From the NCBI GenBank assembly GCA_018268955.1, contig JAFDVO010000007.1, positions 1 to 64,000 on the forward strand: DNA of 64,000 bases. Direction: 5' to 3'. The position numbers were made by a program, and so were the translations under genes. Under the pieces are notes generated by a model, which had not been told where the DNA came from, did not search any database, and saw only the letters and a list, made by a program, of their open reading frames with translations. Shown in pieces: positions 32,208-40,748 of the stretch. The DNA is from Acidobacteriota bacterium. Lineage in GTDB: Bacteria; Acidobacteriota; Vicinamibacteria; Vicinamibacterales; CAVVIG01. Each line of letters starts with the position of its first letter. The first letter of the stretch is position 1.

Positions 32208-33491
32208 TCAATGAATCGTCTTCGTCTTCTTGTCCATGTAGTCCATGAGGACGTATTGGCCGAGGGTGTAGGGCGTCGTGAAGTATGCCTTGCCCTTGCA
32301 GATGTCAGCCACGCGGCGGACGAAGCTCACGAGGTCGTAGTCGCGCGCCAGCATGAACGTGTTGATCATGATGTTGCTCTTGCGGCACGCGGCGACCTCG
32401 CGCAGCGTCTCGGTCACGACGAACGGGTCGAGGCCGAAGGCGTTGCGGTAGATCCGGCCGTCCGGCTGCGTGAGGGCGGACGGCTTGCCGTCGGTGATCA
32501 TGATGATCTGGCGCATGTCCTTGCGCTGGCGGTCCAGGATGCGGCGCGCGAGCCTGAGCCCCTCGCGCGTGTTCGTGTAGTACGGGCCCACCCTGACGCG
32601 GCCGAGTTCAGACAGCGGAATCTCCTCGGCTGAGTCGTGGAACAGCACCACGTTCAACGCGTCGCCTGGATACTGCGCCTTGATCAGCTGCGCGAGCGCC
32701 AGCGCGACCCGCTTCGCTGGCGTGAACCGATCCTCGCCGTACAGGATCATGCTGTGGCTGCAGTCGAGCATGAGCACGGTCGCGCAGGAGCTCTGGTACT
32801 CGCCCTGGACGACCATCAGATCCTCGTGCTCGACGGCGATGCGGCGTGACGCCGGCCGACCTTCCGCCAGCGCGGTCCGCAGTTCACGCTGCGCCGCGGC
32901 GAGCAGCGTGCCTGCCGGATCGAGGTTCAGCGTGTCCCCGAACTCGTACGGCTTCGGCGCGCCGGTGGTTTCGACACCGGTGGCCTGTTCGCGTGTGTCG
33001 TGCCGACCGGCGCTGCTCTTGCCGAGCGAGCCGAGCAGATCGCGCAGCGCCCGGTAGCCGAGGAAGTCCAGCGTCTTGTCGGTGACCTCGAAGGTCTGCG
33101 GCGGCTGATCCGGGCCGGCGCCCGCGCCGGCCCCTTGGCGACGTTGCCGCTCGGCGTCGAGGTCGGGAGGCAGGGTGATGTAACCCTCGTCGCCCATGCG
33201 CTCGATGATCTGCTGGATCAGCTCCTCGAGCTTCGAGCGCGTGCCTTCCTGATCGCCGTCGGCAGGGTCGCCAAGCAGCTTCTCGATCGTCTCTTCCGGG
33301 AGCACGCCGCCGTTGAACAGCGCGTCGAGAATCGCGTCGTGGAGCGCCTGCATGGTCCGCTCCTCGGCATCGAAGTCGCGAGGGTTGCCGAAGCCGCTCG
33401 AGAGCAGCAGGTCCGACAGCTTCGACACGAGATCCTGCAGGTCGATCTCGTCGAGCAGGTCGCCGGTGAACTTGGTGTAGCGATACTTCAT
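32208..33491 (-). CDS. VWA-domain protein, partner of the MoxR/BchI-type ATPase
   Basis: A 427-residue protein. The N-terminal half is helical and acidic ([22 protein letters not shown]...), the C-terminal half a von Willebrand A domain with an intact MIDAS site: DCSHS at 243-247, a Thr in TNTREGL, and Asp in [11 protein letters not shown]. The domain thus should bind metal. The MoxR/Mg-chelatase-type ATPase gene lies 88 bp upstream on the same strand, the common pair in which the ATPase remodels or inserts cofactor with the VWA protein as adaptor. ATG 33491 is preferred over GTG 33500. Confidence 0.88.
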   Translation of the reverse strand: MKYRYTKFTGDLLDEIDLQDLVSKLSDLLLSSGFGNPRDFDAEERTMQALHDAILDALFNGGVLPEETIEKLLGDPADGDQEGTRSKLEELIQQIIERMGDEGYITLPPDLDAERQRRQGAGAGAGPDQPPQTFEVTDKTLDFLGYRALRDLLGSLGKSSAGRHDTREQATGVETTGAPKPYEFGDTLNLDPAGTLLAAAQRELRTALAEGRPASRRIAVEHEDLMVVQGEYQSSCATVLMLDCSHSMILYGEDRFTPAKRVALALAQLIKAQYPGDALNVVLFHDSAEEIPLSELGRVRVGPYYTNTREGLRLARRILDRQRKDMRQIIMITDGKPSALTQPDGRIYRNAFGLDPFVVTETLREVAACRKSNIMINTFMLARDYDLVSFVRRVADICKGKAYFTTPYTLGQYVLMDYMDKKTKTIH

Positions 33492-33503
33492 GCGGCTCAC
33501 GCC

Positions 33504-33579
33504 GAAGTTAGACGTAAGACGTGAGACGTGAGAACTCGGACGCCTCTAACGTCTGACGTCTAACGTCTAACGTCTCACT
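33504..33579. repeat. Heptamer array in inverted halves, GACGTGA / TAACGTC
   Basis: Left: TTAGACGTAAGACGTGAGAC and GTGAGAA. Right: TCTAACGTCTGACGTC, TAACGTCTAACGTCTCAC. The halves are reverse complements in register, separated by about 15 bp, so a hairpin of roughly 25 bp can form between the VWA and ATPase genes. If transcribed it would lie within the operon. Confidence 0.8.
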
Positions 33580-35082
33580 TCAGTTGTAGTAGCGCTTCTT
33601 CTTCCCGCCCGGGAGCTGGAAGTCGTCATCGTCGGTGGGCGGTTCTTCCCGGCGCTGGCGCCGCGAGGTCTGCTGCTCCTTGTCGGCGACGTAGCCCTGG
33701 TCCTCGCTGCGGCTGATCTTGCGCTGGGCCGTAAGCCCTTCGAGCACGAAGTCGATGGCCGAGGCGACGAGCGGTGCGGCGGACCCTGGGGCAGCGCCCG
33801 CTTTCTCCGCAAGATCCATCAGCCCTTCGACGTTCCGCGTCTGCCGGATGACGTCGTCGGAGGCACTGCTGTCGCTGAGCGGCAGGGAGCCACCGAGGTC
33901 GAACCACTCGACCACGCGCCGCGTGTTGACGCCGTCGAAGATGCCGGTGAACACGTGTCCGATGGCCGCACGAATCAGGTCGCGCGCGACCGTCTCCGCG
34001 CCCTTCAGTTCACCCTCGTATTCCAGCTCGAACTTGCCCGTGATCGAGGGGAGCGCCGCATAGACGTCGGTGACACGCGGCACGACCACCTTCTCGCCGT
34101 TCATCAGCGCACGGCGTTCCGCGTTGGAGACGACCAGTTCGAGCGTGGTGATTGGCAGCCGCTGGCTGACGCCCGAGCGCTTGTCGATCTTGCGATCCGC
34201 ACGGGCCTGGAACGCCACCTCCTCCACGACCTCCCGGACGTACCCGGGGATCTCGAGCTTCAGCCCCGGCCGGCTCGTCCACGCTTCCTGCGCCGTGATG
34301 GCGACGGCGTTCGAGCGGGAAGACGGGTAGTGGGTGCGGATCTCGGAGCCGATGCGATCCTTCAGCGGGGTGATGATCTTCCCGCGCGCGGTGTAGTCCT
34401 CCGGGTTCGCGGTGAACACCATCATGACGTCCAGCTGCAGGCGGATCGGGTAGCCCTTAATCTGGACGTCACCTTCCTGGAGGATGTTGAAGAGGCCGAC
34501 CTGGATCTTGCCCGCGAGGTCCGGCAGCTCGTTGATCGCGAAGATGCCGCGGTTCGCCCTGGGCAGCAGGCCATAGTGCATCGTCAGCTCGTCGGCCAGG
34601 TTGAGGCCCGCCTGCGCGGCCTTGATCGGATCGATGTCGCCGACCATGTCCGCAATCGTCACGTCGGGCGTGGCGAGCTTCTCGACGTACCGCTCGTCGC
34701 GCGGCAGCCAGCCGATGGGCAGCGAATCGCCCTCCGCAGCCACGCGTGCGCGACAGGCGCCGCAGATCGGGTTGAGCGGGTTGTCGTGAATCTCGCAGCC
34801 GGGCACCACCGGCACCTGCTCGTCGAGGAGATCGATCAGCCCCCGCAGGATCCGGCTCTTCGCCTGACCACGAAGGCCGAGCAGGATGAAGTTCTGTCGT
34901 GCGAGGATGGCGTTGACGAGCTGCGGGATGACCGTGTCCTCATAGCCGATCACCCCGGGGAAGAGGCGCTCGCCCGACTGGAGCTTGCGCACCAGGTTGT
35001 CGCGGATTTCGTCCTTGACGCTGCGAGGATGGGAGCCGGCGTGCCGTCGTAGATCGCCGAGCGTGCGGATCGAGGCCGACAT
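33580..35082 (-). CDS. MoxR / magnesium-chelatase-like AAA+ ATPase
   Basis: A 500-residue AAA+ protein. The nucleotide site is the variant loop GLRGQAKSR (about 64-72), normal for this BchI-like branch. A Cys-containing insertion [19 protein letters not shown] probably binds zinc. Walker B/sensor text is [27 protein letters not shown], sensor 1 is FTANPEDY, and the arginine region is [14 protein letters not shown]. The C-terminus is Lys/Arg/Asp-rich and ends KKKRYYN. ATG 35082 fits; ATG 35094 is possible. It pairs with the VWA gene downstream. The substrate (a cofactor or a complex to be remodelled) cannot be inferred. Confidence 0.88.
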   Translation of the reverse strand: MSASIRTLGDLRRHAGSHPRSVKDEIRDNLVRKLQSGERLFPGVIGYEDTVIPQLVNAILARQNFILLGLRGQAKSRILRGLIDLLDEQVPVVPGCEIHDNPLNPICGACRARVAAEGDSLPIGWLPRDERYVEKLATPDVTIADMVGDIDPIKAAQAGLNLADELTMHYGLLPRANRGIFAINELPDLAGKIQVGLFNILQEGDVQIKGYPIRLQLDVMMVFTANPEDYTARGKIITPLKDRIGSEIRTHYPSSRSNAVAITAQEAWTSRPGLKLEIPGYVREVVEEVAFQARADRKIDKRSGVSQRLPITTLELVVSNAERRALMNGEKVVVPRVTDVYAALPSITGKFELEYEGELKGAETVARDLIRAAIGHVFTGIFDGVNTRRVVEWFDLGGSLPLSDSSASDDVIRQTRNVEGLMDLAEKAGAAPGSAAPLVASAIDFVLEGLTAQRKISRSEDQGYVADKEQQTSRRQRREEPPTDDDDFQLPGGKKKRYYN

Positions 35083-35118
35083 GCCCCGGATCATATCCGA
35101 ACTAGACTGAACACCTTC

Positions 35119-35856
35119 GTGCGCCACGCTTTCTTTACCTCGCCACGTCCGCTTGTGTTTGCGCACCGCGGAGGTGCGGCACTCGCGCCCGAGAACACGC
35201 TGGCCGCGTTCCACCGCGGTGTCGAACTCGGCGCGGACGGCATCGAGCTCGATGTGCGTTCGTCACGCGACGGTCGCGTGGTGGTGCACCACGATCAGAC
35301 GCTCGAACGCACGACCCGGTTGCGTGGACCGGTGGCCGCCTACACCGCAGCCGAGCTGGCCCTCGTCCACGTGCCTGCACTGGAGGATGTGCTGCGGCTC
35401 TGCCGCGATGTGCGTGTCATCGTCGAGGCCAAGGAGAACGAGGCCGCATTCGGGCGACTGGTCGTTGAGACGCTTCGGCGCGCGAATGCGATCGACCGCG
35501 CCTGCGTCGGCGCGTTCGGGTCCAGCGTCCTTCGTGCAGTGCGCGCAGAGGAGCCGGCCCTCGCGACCAGCGCCGCGCGCGAGGAAGTGCGCCTGGCGCT
35601 GTATCGATCGTGGCTGCGCTGGCCGGTGACAAGGCCGGCGTGGTCCGGCTACCAGATACCAGAACGCAGCGGTCCGACTCGCGTCGTCAGCCGGAGGTTC
35701 GTCGCCGACGCGCATCGCGCCGGACTCGGGGTCCAGGTCTGGACCGTCAACGACCCGGCCGATGCAGTCAGGCTGCTCGAGTGGGGCGTCGATGCGCTCA
35801 TCACCGACAGGCCCGACCTGATGGTGCCGCTCATAGAAGAGCGCGCGAAACGCTAA
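35119..35856 (+). CDS. Glycerophosphodiester phosphodiesterase
   Basis: A 245-residue TIM-barrel enzyme (GDPD family) hydrolysing glycerophosphodiesters to glycerol-3-phosphate and an alcohol. Active-site text is [13 protein letters not shown] (15-27; His16, Arg17), GIELDV (41-46; Glu43, Asp45), [10 protein letters not shown] (His58), VIVEAKE, and [26 protein letters not shown] at the end. There is no signal peptide, so it acts in the cytosol. It starts at GTG 35119, 36 bp from the divergent ATPase start. Confidence 0.9.
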   Translation: MRHAFFTSPRPLVFAHRGGAALAPENTLAAFHRGVELGADGIELDVRSSRDGRVVVHHDQTLERTTRLRGPVAAYTAAELALVHVPALEDVLRLCRDVRVIVEAKENEAAFGRLVVETLRRANAIDRACVGAFGSSVLRAVRAEEPALATSAAREEVRLALYRSWLRWPVTRPAWSGYQIPERSGPTRVVSRRFVADAHRAGLGVQVWTVNDPADAVRLLEWGVDALITDRPDLMVPLIEERAKR

Positions 35857-35979
35857 AGACGAAAGGCTAAACGCTAAACGCTAAATGCGAAATGCGAAAC
35901 GCTGAAGGCGATTAGCAATTAGCGATTAGCGATTAGCGATGTTCGATTAGCGATTGCCGATTAGCGATTAGCAATTAGG
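35848..35979. repeat. Heptamer arrays in inverted halves, CGCTAAA / GATTAGC
   Basis: Left: ACGCTAAACGCTAAATGCG-type words; right: GATTAGCGATTAGCGATTAG and more. The right words are the reverse complement of the CGCTAAT form of the left words. The element fills the gap between two convergent genes and can fold into a long imperfect hairpin. Confidence 0.85.
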
Positions 35980-35991
35980 CACCCTTCGCCC

Positions 35992-36513
35992 TCACTCGAA
36001 GTACTGCCGGTACCTGCCGCGCCGGAAGACCACACCGCCGAGGGCGCCGAGGAACTGCAGCACGTAGTGCATGCCCTTCAGGTCGATCATCTCGATCAGG
36101 TTGCCGTCCATGTCCTTCGCGAAGAAGAACCAGTGGCCTCGAGGTGACTGCTCGGGCTTCGAGACGCACTCGACCCCCTTGCTCACCAGGTAGTCGTACC
36201 ACTTGTGCACGTTCCGCACGTTGAACGAGAAATGCGTGAGGCCGGTCCGGTTCCACGGAATCCGTGCCTCCGCCGGCAGCTTCGGCTCGAACGCGAAGAT
36301 TTCGAGGATGCCTCCGCCGCGCACGCGCACCCAGCCGATCTTGCAGGCGGGCGCAGGGCCGTCGACCCCGAAGAACGAACGCACACGGTCCGGCGGGGCG
36401 TCCGAAACGCCGACGAGGCTGCACCCGAACACGTCCGAATAGAACCGCACCGCCTTGTTGAAATCCGAGACGGTGATGCCGATATGACTCCAGGAGCGAG
36501 CTTTCAAGGTCAA
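35992..36513 (-). CDS. VOC-superfamily (glyoxalase/dioxygenase-like) protein
   Basis: A 173-residue protein of the vicinal oxygen chelate fold with two beta-alpha-beta-beta-beta halves. Possible metal ligands are His10 (WSHIGITVSD), Glu in GGILEIFAFE, His in LTHFSFNVRN and Glu in GNLIEMIDLKG. This set would fit glyoxalase I or a lyase, but the family is broad and no substrate can be named. The start is TTG 36513 (a second TTG lies six bases on). It sits between two heptamer arrays. Confidence 0.85.
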   Translation of the reverse strand: MTLKARSWSHIGITVSDFNKAVRFYSDVFGCSLVGVSDAPPDRVRSFFGVDGPAPACKIGWVRVRGGGILEIFAFEPKLPAEARIPWNRTGLTHFSFNVRNVHKWYDYLVSKGVECVSKPEQSPRGHWFFFAKDMDGNLIEMIDLKGMHYVLQFLGALGGVVFRRGRYRQYFE

Positions 36514-36516
36514 CCT

Positions 36517-36600
36517 CGAATCGTCAAATTGCTAATCGCTAATCGCTAAACGCTGAACGCTAGCTAATCGCTGAACGCAAAACGCTTATCGCTGATTGCC
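36517..36600. repeat. Heptamer array, CTAATCG/CTAAACG/CTGAACG words
   Basis: TTGCTAATCGCTAATCGCTA, ACGCTGAACGCTAG, CTAATCGCTGAACGC and ACGCTTATCGCTGATTGCC. All words run in the same direction, unlike the inverted array at 35848-35979, and the flanking genes are also codirectional. Confidence 0.8.
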
Positions 36601-36719
36601 AAGAGCCTGTTTCGAAACGCTCCACCACCGAGGCCACGGAGACGGGTGTTTCCAAGAAGCATCTCCGCGAGCTCCGCGCACTCCCGTGGTGGCGGTCAGC
36701 GCGCGCACCGCCGGTGGCG

Positions 36720-38261
36720 TTACCCAAAGTACGTGGCTCGCATATGGTCCGCCACGCGCAGCGCCTGCGCAATGATCGTCAAGCCCGGGTTCACCGCCGC
36801 CGAAGAGGGGAAGAACGAGGCGTCGACGACGAAGAGGTTGTCGATGTCGTGCGTGCGGCAGAAGGGGTCCAGCACCGAGGTCTTCGGATCGTGCCCGAAC
36901 ACGAGCGTGCCGCACTGGTGCGTCGTGTTGCGTGTCCGGTGCGAGTAGGCCATCACCTTCCAGAAACCGAGTTGTTTCAGGATGTGGGTGAAGCGCCGGA
37001 CCAGCTCTCGATGTGCCCGCTCGTTGTTCGGCTGATACGTCAGGCGGATGCGGCCGTCGTTCTCCACGGTGACGCGATTCTCCGGGTTCGGGAGGTCCTC
37101 AGACATCACGAGCCAGTCGACCCCGCGCGCCACCCACGCCTCGTAGGCCCAGAGCGGGATCCACGGTACGACGATCTGCGCCATGACTCCGTGCGTGCGC
37201 CCCTGCGACTGGATCTGGCCAAGCGGATAGGGCGTCTGCGGACCCGCGAAGTAGAAGTCGTTGATCGCGACGGTCTTCTGGAAGACATCGTGGTTCACCC
37301 GTGTCGGATGAAACCCCTGCATCATCGTCGCGAGATGCGCCATGTACCGGCGCCCCACGAGGCCGGAGGAGTTCGCCAGCCCATTCGGGTGCTTGTCGGT
37401 GGCCGAGCGCAGCAGCAGCGCCGCCGAATGGACCGCGCCGCATGATGACACGATGACCGGCGCACGCAGCGTGGATACGCGTCCGCAGTGCTCGACCTCG
37501 ACGGCCTCCACGTGTCGCCCGGTCGCGTCGGTGATCAGGCGGCGTGCAAAGGCGTTGGTGAGGAGCTCGACGTTGCTGCGCGCGGTCGCTGGCACGACCG
37601 CGCAGACCTCGGCGTCGCTCTTGCGCCGGATACGGCACGGGAACGAGTTGCAGGTGTTGCACAGCACACACCCGCCCGCCTCTCCAGGCTGCACCAGGCC
37701 GAGCGGCAAGGGCGAGGGGTGCAACCCCAGTCCCCTGAGTCGGTCGACGATGGCCGCCATGTTCGCGGCGTGAGGGATGGGGGCTTCCGGCCACGGTCCG
37801 CGCGAGGGCTCGGTTGCATCGTGTCCGACCTCACCATGCACGTGGTACATGCGCTCGGCGCGCTCGTAGTACGGCGCGAGCGTCTCGTACGTAATCGGCC
37901 ATGCCGGCGACACGCCGTCGACGTGCTGGACCTCGCCGAAGTCCTCGCGGCGGAGCCGGTAGAGCACGCTCCCCCAGAACTTCGTGTTCCCCCCGACGTT
38001 GTAGTGCGTATACGGTTGGAACAGCTCGCCGCGGTCGTCGAGCCAGCGGTCGGTGGTGCGGTATCGGAGCTCCTTCCACACAGCCGTGGGGCTCCAGTTC
38101 TCCGGCTCGGAAGGAACGAAGTCCCCGCGCTCGAGCACCAGGATGCGCGCGCCGCTGTCAGCGAGCGCATGCGCCAGGGTGCCACCGCCTGCGCCGCTGC
38201 CGATGATGATCAGGTCGTAGCTGTCGGACCGCGGACCCTGCACGCTAGCCGACGCTGCCAT
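36720..38261 (-). CDS. GMC-family FAD oxidoreductase
   Basis: A 513-residue enzyme with FAD-binding LIIIGSGAGGGTLAHALADSG (about 17-37) and LVLERGDF, the GMC signature region NVGGNTKFWGSVLYRLR (about 88-104), and the C-terminal SSAAVNPGLTIIAQALRVADH. The active-site His/Asn pair is likely His in TTHQCGTLVFG and Asn in NPGLT. A cluster of cysteines (CVLCNTCNSFPCR, about 207-219) is unusual for sugar or alcohol oxidases but typical of the cholesterol-oxidase/gluconate-type branch. It overlaps the Gfo/Idh gene by 17 bp; the pair probably acts on a sugar or polyol. Confidence 0.9.
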   Translation of the reverse strand: MAASASVQGPRSDSYDLIIIGSGAGGGTLAHALADSGARILVLERGDFVPSEPENWSPTAVWKELRYRTTDRWLDDRGELFQPYTHYNVGGNTKFWGSVLYRLRREDFGEVQHVDGVSPAWPITYETLAPYYERAERMYHVHGEVGHDATEPSRGPWPEAPIPHAANMAAIVDRLRGLGLHPSPLPLGLVQPGEAGGCVLCNTCNSFPCRIRRKSDAEVCAVVPATARSNVELLTNAFARRLITDATGRHVEAVEVEHCGRVSTLRAPVIVSSCGAVHSAALLLRSATDKHPNGLANSSGLVGRRYMAHLATMMQGFHPTRVNHDVFQKTVAINDFYFAGPQTPYPLGQIQSQGRTHGVMAQIVVPWIPLWAYEAWVARGVDWLVMSEDLPNPENRVTVENDGRIRLTYQPNNERAHRELVRRFTHILKQLGFWKVMAYSHRTRNTTHQCGTLVFGHDPKTSVLDPFCRTHDIDNLFVVDASFFPSSAAVNPGLTIIAQALRVADHMRATYFG

Positions 38262-39234
38262 AGATCCGATCCATCAGGGCCTGGTCTTCCATGGCGCGCT
38301 CGAGGCTCATCTCGGGTGCGCGACCACGCGAGATGCTGACGGCGAAGTCGCGGTACATCGCCTTGTAGCCGCGGATGTCGTACAGCAGGCCCGGGATGTA
38401 GAGGCGCGGGCGCCAGCCTCCGTGCCGGAAGACGAACAGCCCGTTCGACTCGAAGGAAATCGATCCTTTCCGCCCCATCAGCTTCGAGATCCGAAGCCCC
38501 TGCATCAGCGACGGGATCTCCCGCGAGTAGTAGATGGTCCCGACTGCGTTGTTGTCGTACCTGAACGCCGCCATCATGCTCTTGGCGCGCCGGTCAGGGC
38601 CGGTGCGGGACACGGACGGCCGATAGCCCTCGATCGACACGATCTTCGGGCCGAGGCTGCCGGCAATGTGGAGCCAGTGAATGCCCTCCTCGAAGAAGGC
38701 GTCGCCCCCGGCCATCTCCTCGTCGTTGCGCCAGTCGTGCGCGTCCTTGAGTCGCAGGGCCACGGTCGAGAACTGCGCGAACACCATCTCGCCGATGTCA
38801 TCGGCGGCGAGCAGGTGGCGCAGGGTGACGCACAGCGGCTTGTAGTGGTCGTTCTCGCCGACCAGCACGACGCGGCCCACCCGATCCCGCGCCTCTCGCA
38901 CCGCCTCGTAATCCGCCATTGTCGGGAATGCCGGCTTCTCGACGAGCACGTGCTTGCCCGCGGAGAGGGCGCGGAGCGTCAGGTCCAGATGGAACTTCGG
39001 CGGCACCGCCACGACAACCGCATCGATGTCGGGGTCAGCGATCGCGGCGTCATAGCTCGCAAACGCCTTGGCGCCACCGAACCGTCGGCGATACTGCTCC
39101 GCTCGCCCGGCATCACGGCTCGCGTAGCTCGGCCGGATGAGGTCGCCAAGCGCGCGCACGTGGCGGCTATGAATGCGGGTGATGAACCCGCAGCCCAGAA
39201 AGGCGAGACGAAGGGGAGCGGTCGCGGCAGCCAT
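38245..39234 (-). CDS. Gfo/Idh/MocA-family NAD(P)-dependent oxidoreductase
   Basis: A 329-residue oxidoreductase with the Rossmann start LRLAFLGCGFITRIHSRHVRAL (about 7-28), VVVAVPPKFHLDLTLRALSAGKHVLVEKPAF (about 72-102, with the EKP catalytic-site Lys), and the typical His/Asp-rich second domain (FEEGIHWLHIAGSLG). It would oxidise or reduce a sugar or cyclitol. It is translated before the GMC gene with a 17-bp overlap, and is divergent from the FkbM methyltransferase gene at 18 bp. The substrate is unknown. Confidence 0.92.
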   Translation of the reverse strand: MAAATAPLRLAFLGCGFITRIHSRHVRALGDLIRPSYASRDAGRAEQYRRRFGGAKAFASYDAAIADPDIDAVVVAVPPKFHLDLTLRALSAGKHVLVEKPAFPTMADYEAVREARDRVGRVVLVGENDHYKPLCVTLRHLLAADDIGEMVFAQFSTVALRLKDAHDWRNDEEMAGGDAFFEEGIHWLHIAGSLGPKIVSIEGYRPSVSRTGPDRRAKSMMAAFRYDNNAVGTIYYSREIPSLMQGLRISKLMGRKGSISFESNGLFVFRHGGWRPRLYIPGLLYDIRGYKAMYRDFAVSISRGRAPEMSLERAMEDQALMDRIYGSVG

Positions 39235-39252
39235 GAACGGGGGAACACTTCA

Positions 39253-40125
39253 TTGAATCACATCGCGAAGCTCGGCGTCGGCTTTGCAGAGCCGTCAGGC
39301 GTGAACTCCACGGTGCCCCGCCTGTCGCTCCTGCGTGGGTATGCGGCCATCGCGCCCGCGCTCCTGCGATCCCTTGGTTCCGACACGATCGCGGTCGATC
39401 GGACGACCCTCCGGATTCCCGGCACTCGTCGCATCCGCGCGTCCGTGCTTGCGGGCAACGTCCGCATGCGGACACTGCTCGATCGGCTCGTACGACCCGG
39501 CGACACGATCGTGGACGTTGGGGCCAACATCGGCGCAATTGCCGTTCACGCCTCACGGATCGTCGGAGCGCGAGGACGCGTTGTCGCACTCGAGCCCGCT
39601 GGCGACAACCTGGCGGTGCTGCGCGACAATCTCGCACGCAACGCGTGCGACAACGTCACGGTCCTGGCCGCGGCCGCCGGGCGTCGTCGTGAGATCCGCG
39701 AGTTCTTCCTGCGCGGCGACGTAAGCGCGGTGAACAGCCTCTTTGCGGAGAGCTGCTACGCCGAAGTGACCGGTGTCACGCGGGTGGACGTCGTGCCGCT
39801 GGACGATGTCGTCGATGGCGACGTCCGCCTCGTGAAGATCGACGTCGAAGGGGCGGAACTCGAGGTAATCGGGGGCATGTCGCGGATCCTCGCGCAGCAG
39901 GCGGTGACCGTGATTGCCGAATGGCATCCCGAACTCCAGCGAGCGGCCGGTTTCGAAATCGACGAACTGCCTCGCCGGCTGCTCGAGCTCGGGTTCGCCG
40001 TCGAGGCGCTGGGGCATGTCTCGGCCCATCCGCTCACCCGGCATGACATCGAGCCGCTCGCGGCGAGGCTGCTGGCGGCACGACGCCCTGTTGAACTCGT
40101 CGCCCGCCGGCCCGACCGCTCGTAG
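39253..40125 (+). CDS. FkbM-family SAM-dependent methyltransferase
   Basis: Rossmann-fold methyltransferase of about 290 residues: VRPGDTIVDVGANIGAIAVHAS (SAM motif I), GRVVALEPAGDNLAVLRDNL (motif II), VTVLAAAAG, and the FkbM mark VKIDVEGAELEVIGGM. Such enzymes methylate sugars or small molecules. The start is uncertain: TTG 39253 or GTG 39301; an open frame further upstream overlaps the divergent Gfo/Idh gene and is not protein-like. It probably belongs with the neighbouring sugar oxidoreductases. Confidence 0.82.
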   Translation: MNHIAKLGVGFAEPSGVNSTVPRLSLLRGYAAIAPALLRSLGSDTIAVDRTTLRIPGTRRIRASVLAGNVRMRTLLDRLVRPGDTIVDVGANIGAIAVHASRIVGARGRVVALEPAGDNLAVLRDNLARNACDNVTVLAAAAGRRREIREFFLRGDVSAVNSLFAESCYAEVTGVTRVDVVPLDDVVDGDVRLVKIDVEGAELEVIGGMSRILAQQAVTVIAEWHPELQRAAGFEIDELPRRLLELGFAVEALGHVSAHPLTRHDIEPLAARLLAARRPVELVARRPDRS

Positions 40126-40214
40126 CCGTGCCTGTTGACACCCAGCGGAGCACAGCGGAAGATTCCTGCGGCTGGGCTCCGCACGGGGCGGTCACCGGCC
40201 GATACGACCGACGC

Positions 40215-40649
40215 ATGAGTCCGTCCGAGCTGGCATTCAGCCTCCGCAACGATCGCGGCGAAATTGCCCGCATGTTCTCCCTGCTGGAGCCATTCTGCAG
40301 GGCGCACGGCATTTCGGACGACGACCTCTTCAACATCCGTCTCGTGCTCGACGAGGCGGTCATCAACGTGATCGTCCACGGCTACGACGACACCGCTGAG
40401 CACCTGATCGACGTGGTGCTCCGGTTGGATGGCGGCACGCTCCACATCCAGATCCGTGACGACGGGGTGCCGTATAACCCGCTGGACGCGCCGACGCCAC
40501 GTTTCGACGTCCCAATCGAGCAGCGCCGCATCGGCGGGCTCGGTGTCCACATCGTGAAGTCGCTTGCGCGCGACGTCCGGTACCGCCGCGAGGGAAACCG
40601 CAATCACCTCGACATCGACATGGCCGTCACGCGGAAGGCGGAGTGCTGA
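40215..40649 (+). CDS. RsbW-like anti-sigma/ATP-binding protein (HATPase_c_2)
   Basis: A 144-residue stand-alone GHKL ATPase domain: LVLDEAVINVIVHGYDD (N-box, about 45-61), IQIRDDGVPYNP (G1-box) and GGLGVHIVKSL (G2-box). Such proteins bind and phosphorylate an anti-anti-sigma factor (SpoIIAA/RsbV type) or a phosphatase partner. No STAS or SpoIIE gene lies next to it. ATG 40215 starts the family-like text; the upstream part to 40128 is unlike the family. Confidence 0.87.
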   Translation: MSPSELAFSLRNDRGEIARMFSLLEPFCRAHGISDDDLFNIRLVLDEAVINVIVHGYDDTAEHLIDVVLRLDGGTLHIQIRDDGVPYNPLDAPTPRFDVPIEQRRIGGLGVHIVKSLARDVRYRREGNRNHLDIDMAVTRKAEC

Positions 40650-40679
40650 GCGCAGGCGACAAGGCACGAGGGTGGCCAA

Positions 40680-40722
40680 GCACAAACGCACAAACGCACA
40701 AACGCAAAACGCACGAACGCAG
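40680..40722. repeat. Octamer array, CACAAACG words
   Basis: GCACAAACGCACAAACGCAC then AAACGCAAAACGCACGAACG: 8-bp steps with an AAACGCAC core, between two codirectional genes. Distant relative of the AATGCAG family. Confidence 0.75.
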
Positions 40723-40748
40723 GATCCCCGCCCGAGCCCCGAGTCCCG

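Noticed and set aside
38422-39252. Upstream extension of the FkbM frame
   Set aside because: Antisense to the Gfo/Idh gene and without methyltransferase features; family text starts after 39253.
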